Shown in pieces: positions 25,683 through 34,787 of a stretch of 64,000 nucleotides of DNA (within the stretch, counting starts at the first letter, position 1; every line of letters starts with the position of its first letter). The stretch is from JAJPKK01 sp963800215 (lineage in GTDB: Bacteria > Pseudomonadota > Alphaproteobacteria > Rhizobiales > Xanthobacteraceae). The DNA is taken from positions 248,001 through 312,000 of the forward strand of contig CAWCZY010000007.1 of assembly GCA_963800215.1 (NCBI GenBank), written 5' to 3'. Below the pieces are notes generated by a model. That model worked only from the letters and a program-made list of their open reading frames with translations, was not told where the DNA came from and made no database searches. Both the position numbers and the translations under genes were made by a program.

Positions 25683-27384
25683 ATGGCGGCAGACACGTTC
25701 AAGGCGGCACGTGACTTCCTGCTGGCGCATCGCACCGACTATGCCACCGCCTGCCGCGACTTCCGCTGGCCGGAGCCGACCCATTTCAACTGGGCGCTCG
25801 ACTGGTTCGACGCCGAACTCGCCCGCGGCGACGGCGCCGCCCGCCCCGCGCTGACGATCGTCGGCGACGGCGCCGCCTCGCTGACCTTCGCCGAACTCTC
25901 CGAACGCTCCAGCCGCCTCGCCAACGCGCTGCGCGCACTCGGCGTGAAGCGCGGCGACCGCGTGCTGCTGATGCTCGGCAACGTCGTGCCGCTGTGGGAG
26001 ACGATGCTGGCGGCGATGAAGCTCGGCGCCGTGGTCATTCCGGCCGCGACATTGCTGACGCCGGACGATCTCGCCGACCGTTTCGAGCGCGGGCGGGCGA
26101 GGCATGTCGTCGCCGCGACCGCCGACACCGCGAAGTTCGACGGCTTCGACGCAGGAGCTGACGCGGATCGCGGTCGGCGACGCGCCGCCGGGTTGGCATC
26201 GCTACGACGATCTGTTGAACGCGCCCGCCGCGTTCACGCCCGACGCGGCGACCAATGCCGACGATCCGCTGCTGCTCTACTTCACGTCCGGCACGACGGC
26301 GAAGCCCAAGCTGGTGCTGCACTCGCACCGATCCTATCCGATCGGGCACCTCACCACGATGTACGCGCATCGGCCTCCTGCCCGGCGATGTCCACCTCAA
26401 TGTCGCCTCCCCGGGCTGGGCCAAGCACGCCTGGAGCTGTTTCTTCGCGCCGTGGAACGCCGGCGCGACGGTGTGCGCCTACAACCAGCCGCGCTTCGAC
26501 GCCAAGGCCCTGCTGGAGGCGATCATCCGCCAATCGGGTCACGTCGCTTTGCGCGCCGCCGACGGTGTGGCGCATGCTGGTCCAGGAAGACCTCGAAATC
26601 GGTGCGGCACTGCCTGCGCGAAGCTGATCGCCGCCGGCGAACCGCTCAACCCCGAGGTCATCGAGACAGGTCCACGCCGCCTGGGGCCTGACCATCCGCG
26701 ACTTCTACGGCCAGACCGAGACCACCGCCCAGATCGGCAACTCGCCGGGCCAGCCGGTCAAGCCCGGCTCCATGGGCCGCCCGCTGCCCGGCTACCGCAT
26801 TCGTCTGGTCGATACTGGAGGACAAGGACGCCGACGGAAGGCCAGATCGCCATCGCCCTCGAACCCGCGACCCGCCGGCCTGATGCGCGGCTATCAGCAG
26901 GAGGATGGCAGCGATCGCCGGCCTGACCGGTGCGGTCTATCGCACCGGCGACGTCGCCACCCGCGACGCCGACGGCTACCTCACCTATGTCGGCCGCGCC
27001 GACGACATCTTCAAAGCGTCCGACTACCGGATCAGCCCGTTCGAGCTGGAAAGCGTCCTGATCGAGCATCCCGCCGTCGCCGAGGCCGCGGTGGTGCCGG
27101 CGCCCGATCCGATGCGGCTCGCGGTCGCCAAGGCCTATGTCTCCCTGGTCGCCGGCGCGACCGCCGACCGCGCCACCGCGCTATCGATCTTCCAGCACAT
27201 CCGCGACCGCCTCGCCCCGTTCAAACGCGTGCGCCGGCTGGAATTCGGCAGTCTCCCGAAAACCATTTCCGGCAAGATCCGCCGCGTCGAACTGCGCCGC
27301 GAAGAGCAGGTCCGCGCCGCCGCCGGCACCCGCGAAGCGGCCGAATTCCGCGAGGAAGACTTCCCCGAGCTGCGTCAGGTGTGA
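25683..27384 (+). pseudogene. AMP-binding acyl-CoA synthetase (Acs-like) broken by ten one-base frame changes
   Basis: Reading through ten extra bases gives a 563-residue ANL ligase without further gaps: an N-terminal HRTDYATACRDFRWPEPTHFNWALDWFD segment, LYFTSGTTAKPKLVLHSH, FYGQTETTAQIGN, VYRTGDVATRDADGYLTYVGRADD, FKASDYRISPFELE and the late KTISGKIRRVELR with the catalytic lysine. Frame changes lie near 26150, 26366, 26537, 26597, 26621, 26669, 26814, 26836, 26865 and 26913; all have the same sign and several are homopolymer extensions. It resembles medium-chain acyl-CoA or acetyl-CoA synthetase-like enzymes. True inactivation is unlikely given the perfect conservation between shifts. Confidence 0.83.
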
Positions 27385-27398
27385 ACGTGGGGGCAGGT

Positions 27399-27484
27399 GT
27401 AGGATGGGTTGAGCTCTTGCGAAACCCATCATGGGGAGCGTCGATGGGCCGATGATGGGTTTCGGTTCGCTCAACCCATCCTAC
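27399..27484. repeat. Inverted repeat of the GGATGGGTTGAGC family (two facing copies)
   Basis: GTAGGATGGGTTGAGC at the left end and GCTCAACCCATCCTAC at the right end are exact reverse complements; inner AAACCCATC and GATGGGTTT also pair. It separates the synthetase and OmpA genes and could form a long hairpin. Confidence 0.88.
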
Positions 27485-27503
27485 TGACCGAGGAGGACAG
27501 GCG

Positions 27504-28067
27504 ATGCCAGATCATCCGGCCAATCGGTGGCGAGGGGCAGCCCTCGCGGCGATCCTCGGCGCTGCCGCGCTGCTGGCGGGCGCCGGCTTCGCGGCCGCCC
27601 AGCAGCCGACGCGCGAGGAGATCATCGAATCCTTGCGGGCAAAGCGGCTCACCCGCTGCCCCCGCCTCGACGCGACGGCCGGATGCGGCGCGGCGCAGAC
27701 GGCGGGGGACATCGATGTCGAAATCCATTTCGGCCTCGGCTCCACCGGCCTCGACGCGGCAGCGGTATCGCAGCTCGAAACGCTCGGCGCCGAGCTCGGC
27801 AAGCCGGAGCGCAAAGGCATGGTGTTACTGGTCGCCGGGCACACCGATGCGAGCGGCGGCGCAGCGTATAATCAGCGCCTTTCGGAACGCCGCGCCGGGG
27901 CGGTGAAGCGCTTTCTGGTCGCAAAGTTCAAGCTGCCCGACGACACCGTCGTCGCCGTCGGCCACGGCAAGACGCAGCCGAAGAACGCCGCCGATCCCCT
28001 TGCCGAAGAAAATCGCCGCGTCGAGGTTGCACTGCTGCCGCCGGGCGGCGCTGCGGACGGCCGCTGA
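27504..28067 (+). CDS. OmpA-family peptidoglycan-associated protein
   Basis: The 187-residue protein has a signal peptide (about 1-32, ending GFAAAQQ) and a C-terminal OmpA domain (about 70-180). The peptidoglycan-binding helix appears as GHTDASGGAAYNQRLSERRA, followed by GHGKTQPKNAADPLAEENRRVEV. No barrel or lipobox is present, so it is probably a periplasmic peptidoglycan-associated protein. A segment with two cysteines (RCPRLDATAGC) precedes the domain. The NUDIX gene starts 4 bp after its stop. Confidence 0.88.
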   Translation: MPDHPANRWRGAALAAILGAAALLAGAGFAAAQQPTREEIIESLRAKRLTRCPRLDATAGCGAAQTAGDIDVEIHFGLGSTGLDAAAVSQLETLGAELGKPERKGMVLLVAGHTDASGGAAYNQRLSERRAGAVKRFLVAKFKLPDDTVVAVGHGKTQPKNAADPLAEENRRVEVALLPPGGAADGR

Positions 28068-28071
28068 CGCC

Positions 28072-28515
28072 ATGGCGGACGGCCGCACCTATCCGCCGCG
28101 ACCCATCCTGGCGGTCAGCGCCGCCATCATCCGCGACGGCAAGGTACTGATCGTGCGCCGCGCCCGAGCGCCGGCGCGGGGGCTCTACACCCTGCCGGGC
28201 GGCGGGGTCGAAGTCGGCGAGAGCCTGCACCAGGCGGTGGTGCGCGAGGTGCGCGAAGAAACCGGCCTCGCGGTCGCGCCGGTCGTGCTCGCGGGCTATC
28301 GCGAGGCGATCGCGCGCGACGGGGAGGGCCGGGTCGAGCGGCATTTCGTGATCTTGCCGTTCGCCGCCCGCTGGGTCGCAGGCGAACCCGTCCTCAACGA
28401 CGAATTGTCCGAGGCCATGTGGCTTCATCCCTCGGGACTGGCGGGGTTGGCCACCACCCAGGGCCTCGCCGAGATCATCGAGGCCGCCTTCGCCCTGATC
28501 GGCAAGGCCGGGTGA
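28072..28515 (+). CDS. NUDIX hydrolase
   Basis: The 147-residue protein has a complete Nudix box, GGGVEVGESLHQAVVREVREETGL, spread over roughly residues 42-65, with the catalytic REVREE core. It hydrolyses nucleoside diphosphates linked to another group, possibly ADP-ribose or 8-oxo-dGTP; the substrate is not clear. The ATG at 28072 is chosen because it lies 4 bp after the OmpA stop; an upstream in-frame extension would overlap that gene. Confidence 0.9.
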   Translation: MADGRTYPPRPILAVSAAIIRDGKVLIVRRARAPARGLYTLPGGGVEVGESLHQAVVREVREETGLAVAPVVLAGYREAIARDGEGRVERHFVILPFAARWVAGEPVLNDELSEAMWLHPSGLAGLATTQGLAEIIEAAFALIGKAG

Positions 28516-28607
28516 GGCCCCAGGGGAAGCTCGAGGCGCCGGCCGGGATGTCAAGCCGGCCTTGAACTCGCCGCGCTGCGGGGGCATACCTCGGCCGGCG
28601 GAAAACC

Positions 28608-28985
28608 ATGCACAAACGCGCACGTCTCCTCCTCATCCTGATGGTCCTGGGCCTGCCCTGGGGGCCAGCCCGTGCGGTCGACGTGGCGCCGTTCGATCCG
28701 GTCCTGGAGCGGCTCGCCGAGATCCTCGGCAGCCTGCAGTACCTGCGCGGCGTGTGCGGTGCCAATGAAGGCAACAAATGGCGCAACGAGATGCAGGCGC
28801 TGATCGACGCCGAAACGCCCTCCGGCCAGCGGCGCTCCAATATGATCGCCCATTTCAACCGGGGCTACCGCATCTACCAGCAGTCGTACCGTACCTGCAC
28901 GCCGTCGGCCGATCTCGCCATCCGCCGTTACCTGGAAGAAGGCTCCAAGATCGCCCGCGAGGTCACCGCGCGCTACAGCAATTAG
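28608..28985 (+). CDS. TIGR02301-family secreted protein
   Basis: The 125-residue protein has a signal peptide (1-23, ending GPARA) and the features of the alphaproteobacterial TIGR02301 family: LGSLQYLRGVC near residue 42, a WRNEMQALIDAE segment, FNRGYRIYQQSYRTC with a second cysteine, and a short helical tail. The two cysteines could form a disulfide in the periplasm. No biochemical role is known to me. It follows the NUDIX gene in the same direction after 92 bp. Confidence 0.87.
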   Translation: MHKRARLLLILMVLGLPWGPARAVDVAPFDPVLERLAEILGSLQYLRGVCGANEGNKWRNEMQALIDAETPSGQRRSNMIAHFNRGYRIYQQSYRTCTPSADLAIRRYLEEGSKIAREVTARYSN

Positions 28986-29434
28986 GATATGGTCCGCTCA
29001 GATTGAGGCGCCCGCTGACGTCATTGCCGAGCCTGTCCGGTTCGTCGCCCAGAACGCGGTCATTCCGGGGCGGTGCCAACGGGTCCGACCTACGGCCGGC
29101 CCGACGACAGGCTCCGCACCGAACCGGGAATCCAGACGGCCTCGCGGTCTGCGTTGCAGCCTGGATTCCGGGTTCACGCGAAGGCGCGTGCCCCGGAATG
29201 ACCATTCTGAGTTGAGTGTGTTCGAAATTCCAGACAGCTGTGGGACAAGCCCGGCCACAACATTCCGAGCGTCAAGATCACCCTTAGAATCAAAGACTAG
29301 CGGCGAATTGGCCTCGACTTTATGCGACCCCGTTAACCCTTCCGAAAGGTCGCGCTGGCCTGCCGTCATGCACGTGTTAATTTATGTTTATTCGGGGACG
29401 CGTCGCACGCGCGACGCAAGGGCAGCACGGCAAT
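28986..29434. other. Intergenic region with one palindromic repeat and no gene
   Basis: The only recognisable feature is the repeat at 29059-29202. The rest, 29203-29434, holds no convincing coding frame, RNA gene or terminator; it is slightly less GC-rich than the neighbours and may contain the promoter for the 29435 gene. Confidence 0.6.
29059..29202. repeat. Full CCGGAATGAC palindromic repeat, copy 1
   Basis: It starts GTCATTCCGGGG and ends CCCCGGAATGAC; inner GGGAATCCAGA and CTGGATTCC arms also pair. The middle differs from the other copies, and this copy is the longest. Confidence 0.85.
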
Positions 29435-29695
29435 ATGACAAGTTCGAATCTGGCGGTGCGTGGTCCTTTGCCGGATCACGAACAGAAACAGGCGGCGCTC
29501 GATTTCCTGAACGAGGCCTGGACCGAAGCACGGCTGTCCGGCGTCGACGACGACTGCATGGCCCAGATCTGCCTGTTCACCGCCTTCAGCGAGCTGGTTT
29601 CCACCTATGGCGAGGAAGCCGCCGCCCGTTATGCGGAAGGCCTGTCGCGTCGCATCAGCAACGGCGAATTCTCGGTCGAGCTGCCGCGGCAATAG
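29435..29695 (+). CDS. Small hypothetical protein (86 residues)
   Basis: The protein starts MTSSNLAVRGPLPDHEQKQAA and is acidic, helical and without signal peptide or cysteine cluster. A similar small protein class appears in Bradyrhizobium-like genomes, but I know no function. The ATG at 29435 is chosen over an upstream in-frame ATG at 29384 because the preceding residues look like untranslated sequence. The ribosome site is weak. It is followed by ygfZ in the same direction. Confidence 0.65.
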   Translation: MTSSNLAVRGPLPDHEQKQAALDFLNEAWTEARLSGVDDDCMAQICLFTAFSELVSTYGEEAAARYAEGLSRRISNGEFSVELPRQ

Positions 29696-29803
29696 CGCGA
29701 GGAAGCCGCGCCCGTTTAGAACAGTTCCTGTCCTTGCGCCCGCCGGCCGCCCTTGAGGGCCGCGCGGCGGCATCCTACGTTCGCACAGGGATAGGAATTG
29801 TAG

Positions 29804-30688
29804 ATGAAAGCCGCATTGCTGCCGGATCGTGGCGTCGTCAAGGTGACCGGCGACGGCGCGCGGAGTTTCCTCAACGGGCTGTTCACCGCCGACATCGGCC
29901 AGGTGACGCCGGGTGGGCCGCGCTTTGCCGCGCTGTTGACGCCGCAGGGCAAGATCATCGTCGATGCGATCGTCGTCCAGGCCGCTCCGTGGGACGGCGG
30001 CGGCTTCTATCTCGACGTGCCCCGCGCGCTGGCGAAGACCTGTGTCGACCGGTTCAACTTCTACAAGCTGCGCGCCAGGGTGGATGTCGAGGACCTCTCG
30101 GAAACGCTGGGTGTGATGGCAGTTTGGGACGGCGGGGCGACGACGGAATTCGGCCTGTGCTACCCCGACCCGCGCCTGCCGGCGCTGGGCTCTCGGGTGA
30201 TGCTGCCACCCGATCTAGCCGCCGCGGCCGCCGCCGATCTCGGCGCGGCGCTGGTGCCTGCGGCGGAATTCGAGGCCCACCGGATCGCGCTCGGCGTGCC
30301 GCGCGGCGGCCTCGATTTTACCTATGGCGACGCGTTTCCCCACGAGGCCGACATGGACCAGCTTCACGGCGTCGATTTCGCCAAGGGCTGCTATGTCGGC
30401 CAGGAGGTGGTGGCGCGCATGGAGCATCGCGGCAAGGCCCGCACCCGCATCGTGCCGGTCGCGTTCGACGGCTTTGCACCCGATGCCGGCGCCGAAGTGA
30501 CCGCCGCTGAGAAGCCGGTCGGCACCTTCGGCTCCTCCGCCGGGGGCCGCGCGCTCGCTTTGCTGCGGCTCGATCGCGCCGCCGACGCGCTTGCCGCCGG
30601 CCACGAACTCGTCGCCGGCGCCGTCACGCTGCGCCTCGTCAAACCGGAGTGGGCGAGGTTCCCGTTTCCCGGGGAGACGATGGGGTGA
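29804..30688 (+). CDS. ygfZ: YgfZ/GcvT-domain folate-binding protein (Fe-S cluster maintenance)
   Basis: The 294-residue protein has the YgfZ signature KGCYVGQEVVARMEHRGKART near residue 195, whose cysteine is essential in E. coli YgfZ. The family (IBA57/Caf17) uses tetrahydrofolate to help assemble or repair 4Fe-4S proteins, including radical SAM enzymes. The N-terminal segment DRGVVKVTGDGARSFLNGLFTADI is also typical. This fits a genome with a C-P lyase radical SAM enzyme, although a link is not specific. The ATG has AGGAAT-type sequence upstream. Confidence 0.92.
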   Translation: MKAALLPDRGVVKVTGDGARSFLNGLFTADIGQVTPGGPRFAALLTPQGKIIVDAIVVQAAPWDGGGFYLDVPRALAKTCVDRFNFYKLRARVDVEDLSETLGVMAVWDGGATTEFGLCYPDPRLPALGSRVMLPPDLAAAAAADLGAALVPAAEFEAHRIALGVPRGGLDFTYGDAFPHEADMDQLHGVDFAKGCYVGQEVVARMEHRGKARTRIVPVAFDGFAPDAGAEVTAAEKPVGTFGSSAGGRALALLRLDRAADALAAGHELVAGAVTLRLVKPEWARFPFPGETMG

Positions 30689-30731
30689 GAGGCGGCGGCA
30701 TCTGCAGAGGACCGGCAGCGCGCAGGCGTCG

Positions 30732-31706
30732 TCAGGCCTTGTCGGACGGCGGCCCGGGCGCCGCACGTAGCGGCGCGCGCTCCAGCGCTGCCCGGTCCCA
30801 GGCAGCGCCGTCGGCAGCCGCATCGTAGGTTTCCTGCAAAAATCCCATCAAGGTTCGGTCGGGGTCCACCGCCTGCCGGACCACGTCGTAAGGCAGCAGG
30901 AACTCCTTCAATTGCGGATCGTAATAGCCTCCGCTCGTCTCGATCCGTGCCTTGGCGAAACCCGGCGGCTCGGGATAGGCGTACGAATAGAATGCGGGGC
31001 GGCCGTAGCCGCCGTTGCCGGGCCAGAAGCCGCAACTGCTGACCTCCTGAGAATAGGCTTCGCGCATCACCCAATTGGCGACATTCGGCGCGATCCCGGG
31101 AAAAGGCGGCGCGCCGCGCCCGGAAAAACGTGTGACCGCGAAATCGAAGCTGCCCCAGAAGAAATGCACCGGGCTCGATTTTCCGACGAAGCGGGAGCGG
31201 AACGCCTGGAACGCGCGCCGGCTTTGCAACAGCACCCGCCAGAACCGCCTCGCGTGCTCCGGATCATATGCGGCGTGGGACTGGTCCTCCTGGAATGGGA
31301 CGGCATCGGAAATCTCGCACGGCATCGTCCAGATGTGGGCTCGTATGCCGAGGCGGTCCAGACACGCGAAGAACTTCGAATAGAACGCGGCGACCGACAT
31401 CGGCTTCAGCGCGAAGTGCTCGCGCGCGCCGTCGCTCGTCTCGATCACCAGGACATGATCGATGAAGTCGAAGGCGATATCGAACGTAAGCCCGCCATAG
31501 GGAATCGCCGAAGTGGTCAGGCCGCGCGCATTGACGTAGAGGACGACCTGCCACCAATGATTCATCATCGGGCTCAGCGCCATCCGGACCTTGCCCACGA
31601 TCTGGGTCCATCGGTGCAGGGTCTCGCCGGTGTCTTGCCAATCCGGCCAGTTGAGTTCCGGCCAGGCACCTTTGGTGGTCGGTGATGTCAAGCGCGGCTC
31701 CTGCAC
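30732..31706 (-). CDS. DUF5996-family protein
   Basis: The 324-residue protein matches DUF5996 in its N-terminal WPELNWPDWQDTGETLHRWTQ segment, the LSPMMNHWWQV stretch, an FFWGSFDFAVTRFSGR region and GFWPGNGG. The family is cytosolic and of unknown function, rich in tryptophan and phenylalanine. It lies leftward, directly upstream (10 bp) of the secreted EF-hand-like paralog 1 and might share its transcript. No catalytic motif is recognised. Confidence 0.82.
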   Translation of the reverse strand: MQEPRLTSPTTKGAWPELNWPDWQDTGETLHRWTQIVGKVRMALSPMMNHWWQVVLYVNARGLTTSAIPYGGLTFDIAFDFIDHVLVIETSDGAREHFALKPMSVAAFYSKFFACLDRLGIRAHIWTMPCEISDAVPFQEDQSHAAYDPEHARRFWRVLLQSRRAFQAFRSRFVGKSSPVHFFWGSFDFAVTRFSGRGAPPFPGIAPNVANWVMREAYSQEVSSCGFWPGNGGYGRPAFYSYAYPEPPGFAKARIETSGGYYDPQLKEFLLPYDVVRQAVDPDRTLMGFLQETYDAAADGAAWDRAALERAPLRAAPGPPSDKA

Positions 31707-31716
31707 GCATTCCTGG

Positions 31717-32580
31717 TCACTTCTGCGTCTGCTTGAAGTAGCGCAGGTCCGGCGGCGCCTGGCCTTTCTTCGCGGGCATCAGCAGGCCGTCGCCGCTGAG
31801 GAAATAGTTCTGCCCGGCGATGCCGACATGACCGTTGCCCTCGGTGCAGACTTCTTCGTACCACTCCGGCCGCTCGACGGCCTCGCGGACATAGGTCTTG
31901 GTGACCGTCCACGGGTGCGTCAGCGCGTTGTCGATGGTGGTGATCTCGTTGGTCAGCTTGTCAGGGTCGTCCTTGTTCCAATGTATCCGTTCCCTGATCA
32001 CGCTCTCATTGTCGGGATGCAGGGGAATGCCGGCGGCGTCGAAGGCACGCGGGCCTCGCAAGTATCGGGTCTCGACCTCGAGGGTGTCGTAGCGGCCGTC
32101 GCCGTCGGTATCGATCCAGGTGCCGAGCGAATAGCCCTGGAAGGTGGGATCGACCGGCTCCTCCGGCCAGGTGCGCCCGTCGGTGAAGATGCGCCGGGAG
32201 TCGTGGATGTGCTCGATCAGGATATGGGTGGTCTCCGGCGTGACCAGGATTTCCATGGCGCCGTAAGGGTTCATGATGCGCGGCATGCCGGGGGAAATGC
32301 ACATGAAGGTCGGGTCGCCGCCCTGCCCGCCGACCGCCTGGTCCCTGATGTTGGCTTCGAGGACGGCCTGGAATTCGGGCTTGAGCGGCGCGTGCTGCTC
32401 CAGCCCCTGGCGCCTCGTCGGATCGTAGGATGGCTGGCCGGTGACCCCGGGGACGCGCGCCCTGACCCACTGTCCCTTCAGGTTCGGATACTTCGATTCA
32501 TCGAAGGCCCGCGCCTCGGACAGCATCGTGAACAGCGCGGCCGCCAGCATGCAGGTGCCGATCAAGCTGCGAAACATCAT
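31717..32580 (-). CDS. Secreted protein with EF-hand-like loop, paralog 1
   Basis: The 287-residue protein has a signal peptide cleaved after SEARA (about residue 25). Conserved features shared with paralogs 2 and 3 are YPNLKGQW, the CISPGMPRIM segment, a HDSRRIFTDGRTWPE stretch, and D157-TDGDGRYDTL-E168, which fits the EF-hand calcium loop (D at 1, 3, 5; G at 6; E at 12). Then follow ETRYLRGPRAFD and a PPDLRYFKQ C-terminus. Function unknown to me. The start has AGGGAGAG upstream. It follows paralog 2 after 40 bp on the same strand, so the two are probably one operon. Confidence 0.8.
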   Translation of the reverse strand: MMFRSLIGTCMLAAALFTMLSEARAFDESKYPNLKGQWVRARVPGVTGQPSYDPTRRQGLEQHAPLKPEFQAVLEANIRDQAVGGQGGDPTFMCISPGMPRIMNPYGAMEILVTPETTHILIEHIHDSRRIFTDGRTWPEEPVDPTFQGYSLGTWIDTDGDGRYDTLEVETRYLRGPRAFDAAGIPLHPDNESVIRERIHWNKDDPDKLTNEITTIDNALTHPWTVTKTYVREAVERPEWYEEVCTEGNGHVGIAGQNYFLSGDGLLMPAKKGQAPPDLRYFKQTQK

Positions 32581-32620
32581 TGCGAACTCTCCCTGAGAAC
32601 CTGTTCCGTCCCGAGTATTG

Positions 32621-33496
32621 TCACTTCTTCGGCTGGCTGAAATAACGCAGGTCCGGCGGCTCCTGGCCCTTCTTCGAGGGCATCAGCAAGCCGTCCGCGC
32701 TCTCGTAGTACATATCGTTTCCGATGAAGACGAGCCCGTTGTGGTCGGGGCAGATGTCTTCCGGCCAGATTGCGTGCTCGACCTTGTCGCGCCGGAATTT
32801 CTTCGCCACCGTCCACGGCCGCGTCAATGCGTGGTCGATGACGGTCATGTCGTCGTGAAGCAGATCGGGATCGGCCTTGTCGAGATAGATGCGTTCCCGG
32901 ACGATCGTCTGGTTATCCTCGTGCAAAGGAATGCCGCTCGGCTCGAACGTGCGCGGCCCTTTCAAGTTGCGCGTCTCGACCTCGAGGGTGTCGAACCGGC
33001 CATCCCCGTCGGTGTCGAGCCATTTGCCGATGGAATAGCCGTCGAAACTCGGCTGCGGGTCCTCGGGCCAGTCGCGGCCGTCGGTGTAGATGCGCCGCCG
33101 CGACTCGCGGATGTGGTCGATGCGGATATAGGTGGTCTCCGGCAGGACGATGATTTCCATAGGACGGAACAGCGTCATCATCGCCGGCATGCCGACCGGG
33201 AGGCACCTCGCACCGGTCCACAGGCCGGGCCCGCCGACCGCCTGGTCGGCGAGGCTCGCCTCGAAGCGCGCCTGATACCCCGGCGTCAGCGGGGCTTGCT
33301 GCGCCCTGCCCCCGGATTTGTCCGGGTCGAACGGGCCTTGGCCCCTGACGCCCGCGGGAGGGCGGGCTCGGAGCCACTGTCCCTTGAGATTGGGATAGAG
33401 CGCGTCATCGAACGCCCGCGCGCCGTCGATGGTCATCAGCACCGCCGACAGCGCCGTCACCAGCGCGATTGCACCGATCGAGCTTCGGGAAAGCAT
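32621..33496 (-). CDS. Secreted protein with EF-hand-like loop, paralog 2
   Basis: The 291-residue protein has a signal peptide ending DGARA and the same family layout: YPNLKGQWLRAR, CLPVGMPAMM, the ESRRRIYTDGRDWPED stretch and D161-TDGDGRFDTL-E172. The C-terminus PPDLRYFSQPKK matches the other two. The ATG at 33496 is chosen because GGAGGA precedes it and the signal peptide begins there. It is the first gene of a two-gene leftward operon with paralog 1. The overall identity to the others is high in the middle and lower at the ends, as expected for old tandem copies. Confidence 0.8.
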   Translation of the reverse strand: MLSRSSIGAIALVTALSAVLMTIDGARAFDDALYPNLKGQWLRARPPAGVRGQGPFDPDKSGGRAQQAPLTPGYQARFEASLADQAVGGPGLWTGARCLPVGMPAMMTLFRPMEIIVLPETTYIRIDHIRESRRRIYTDGRDWPEDPQPSFDGYSIGKWLDTDGDGRFDTLEVETRNLKGPRTFEPSGIPLHEDNQTIVRERIYLDKADPDLLHDDMTVIDHALTRPWTVAKKFRRDKVEHAIWPEDICPDHNGLVFIGNDMYYESADGLLMPSKKGQEPPDLRYFSQPKK

Positions 33497-33627
33497 GGGG
33501 ATCCTCCGTGCCTGGCGTGCATCTTGCGCGCACGTGTCCGCGTCAGGATACACCGTTCGGGCGCGCCTGCGGAAGGGCGCCCAGTCTCGTCGTCCCCGCA
33601 GCCGTTACCCCATCTCCATCGCGCGGT

Positions 33628-34386
33628 TCACCCGACGTCCGCCAGGCGCGGCCGTGGCGTCAGCACCAGGGCGAAGTAGGTCTCCATGTCCGCGGCGAGG
33701 ACCAGGTGGAAGCGCGAGAAAGTGCTCATCAGGTCTTGCTCGTAGAGCGCGAGCGCGTCGCCGCGGCAGATCAGGAATTTCGCGGCGGCCACGACGTCTT
33801 CGCGGTCGATGACGCACAGCAGGCGCATCTCCGGATGGCGGGCGAGATAGTCGAGCGCGGCCGTGACCATCATCGGATAGCCGGGGTGCAGCATGTCGTC
33901 GAGGCAGATGATGCCGTCGTGGTGCAGCACCGCGTGGACGAGTTCGAGATCATTGACCAGGCATTCGCGGGAGTGGTGGCTGTCGATGTGGACGAAGCGC
34001 ACGGAATGAGCGCCGAGCCTTTCGCGCAACCGGGCTGGTACGATCTCGCGGCTGTCGGCCTTCCAGCACGAATAGCGATCGGGCGAGAGGCCGTGGGCGG
34101 CGCAATTGGCGAGGAACCGGCCTTCGATGCCGGCGTCGGGCCAATCGAAACGGTCGATACCGATCGCCTTCTCGCCCGGCGCCAGGCCGAGCGCCATGGC
34201 GATGAAGAAGCGGCCCTCGAAGGTGCCGATCTCCACCAGCGCCCCGCCGACGCCGAGCGCCGACTGGCGCCGGATCAGGTGTCCGCAAATGGCGGCGGCA
34301 AAGCGTGAGGACATGCCGCGCACCTGCTCGTAGCTCTCCGCGAGGTAGCGGTCGACGGCGGGATGGCCGCTCGCGATATCGATCAT
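33628..34386 (-). CDS. Class I SAM-dependent methyltransferase (Methyltransf_24-like)
   Basis: The 252-residue protein has a Rossmann methyltransferase fold: motif I VEIGTFEGRFFIAMALGL near residue 50, the acidic residue in GIDRFDWPDAG, then VRFVHIDSHHSRECLVNDLEL and IICLDDMLHPGYPM. The HIDSHHS/DD pattern is seen in metal-assisted O-methyltransferases of this class, suggesting methylation of a sugar or hydroxyl group. The ATG at 34386 is preferred over a GTG at 34410. It sits between paralogs 2 and 3 of the EF-hand-like family, leftward. Confidence 0.85.
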   Translation of the reverse strand: MIDIASGHPAVDRYLAESYEQVRGMSSRFAAAICGHLIRRQSALGVGGALVEIGTFEGRFFIAMALGLAPGEKAIGIDRFDWPDAGIEGRFLANCAAHGLSPDRYSCWKADSREIVPARLRERLGAHSVRFVHIDSHHSRECLVNDLELVHAVLHHDGIICLDDMLHPGYPMMVTAALDYLARHPEMRLLCVIDREDVVAAAKFLICRGDALALYEQDLMSTFSRFHLVLAADMETYFALVLTPRPRLADVG

Positions 34387-34787
34387 GGAAGTGCGATCCT
34401 GCGGTGGCACGGCCGTCCCGGATGTCGGTAGCTAATCAAGTTGTCCTGGTAGCACATCATTTGTCCGCTTCGGGTTTGGTTGGCATGGCCGATTTGGAAA
34501 GCGGTAGACGTCCCGGCGCGGACTCAATTCCGGTCAGGGCCCGGGCCGATCGTTCCGGGCGGGCCTGCATGCTTTCGCACATCAGGCAATTGCTGTATCG
34601 TCCTCGCCAGCTGCCGTGAACGGGATGTGCCGAGCTCCCCCTTGGAATAATCGGACAGCGAGGATGCCGTCGGCAGGCTGCGCCCTCCCGCGCCGATTTC
34701 CTTTTTTCGGCACCACGACACAACCGTATCCCACACGCCTCGTGCATCGCGCGCGGCGGGCAAGGGATCGATCTCAAGGGGGAAAAC
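34387..34787. other. Intergenic region without a recognisable gene
   Basis: Nothing coding or structural stands out between the divergent methyltransferase and paralog 3. It presumably carries promoters for both. Only the AAGGGGG ribosome site at its right end is clear. Confidence 0.6.

Noticed and set aside
29059..29202. An insertion sequence or small transposon
   Set aside because: There is no coding sequence and no target-site duplication; the same palindrome recurs elsewhere as an intergenic repeat.
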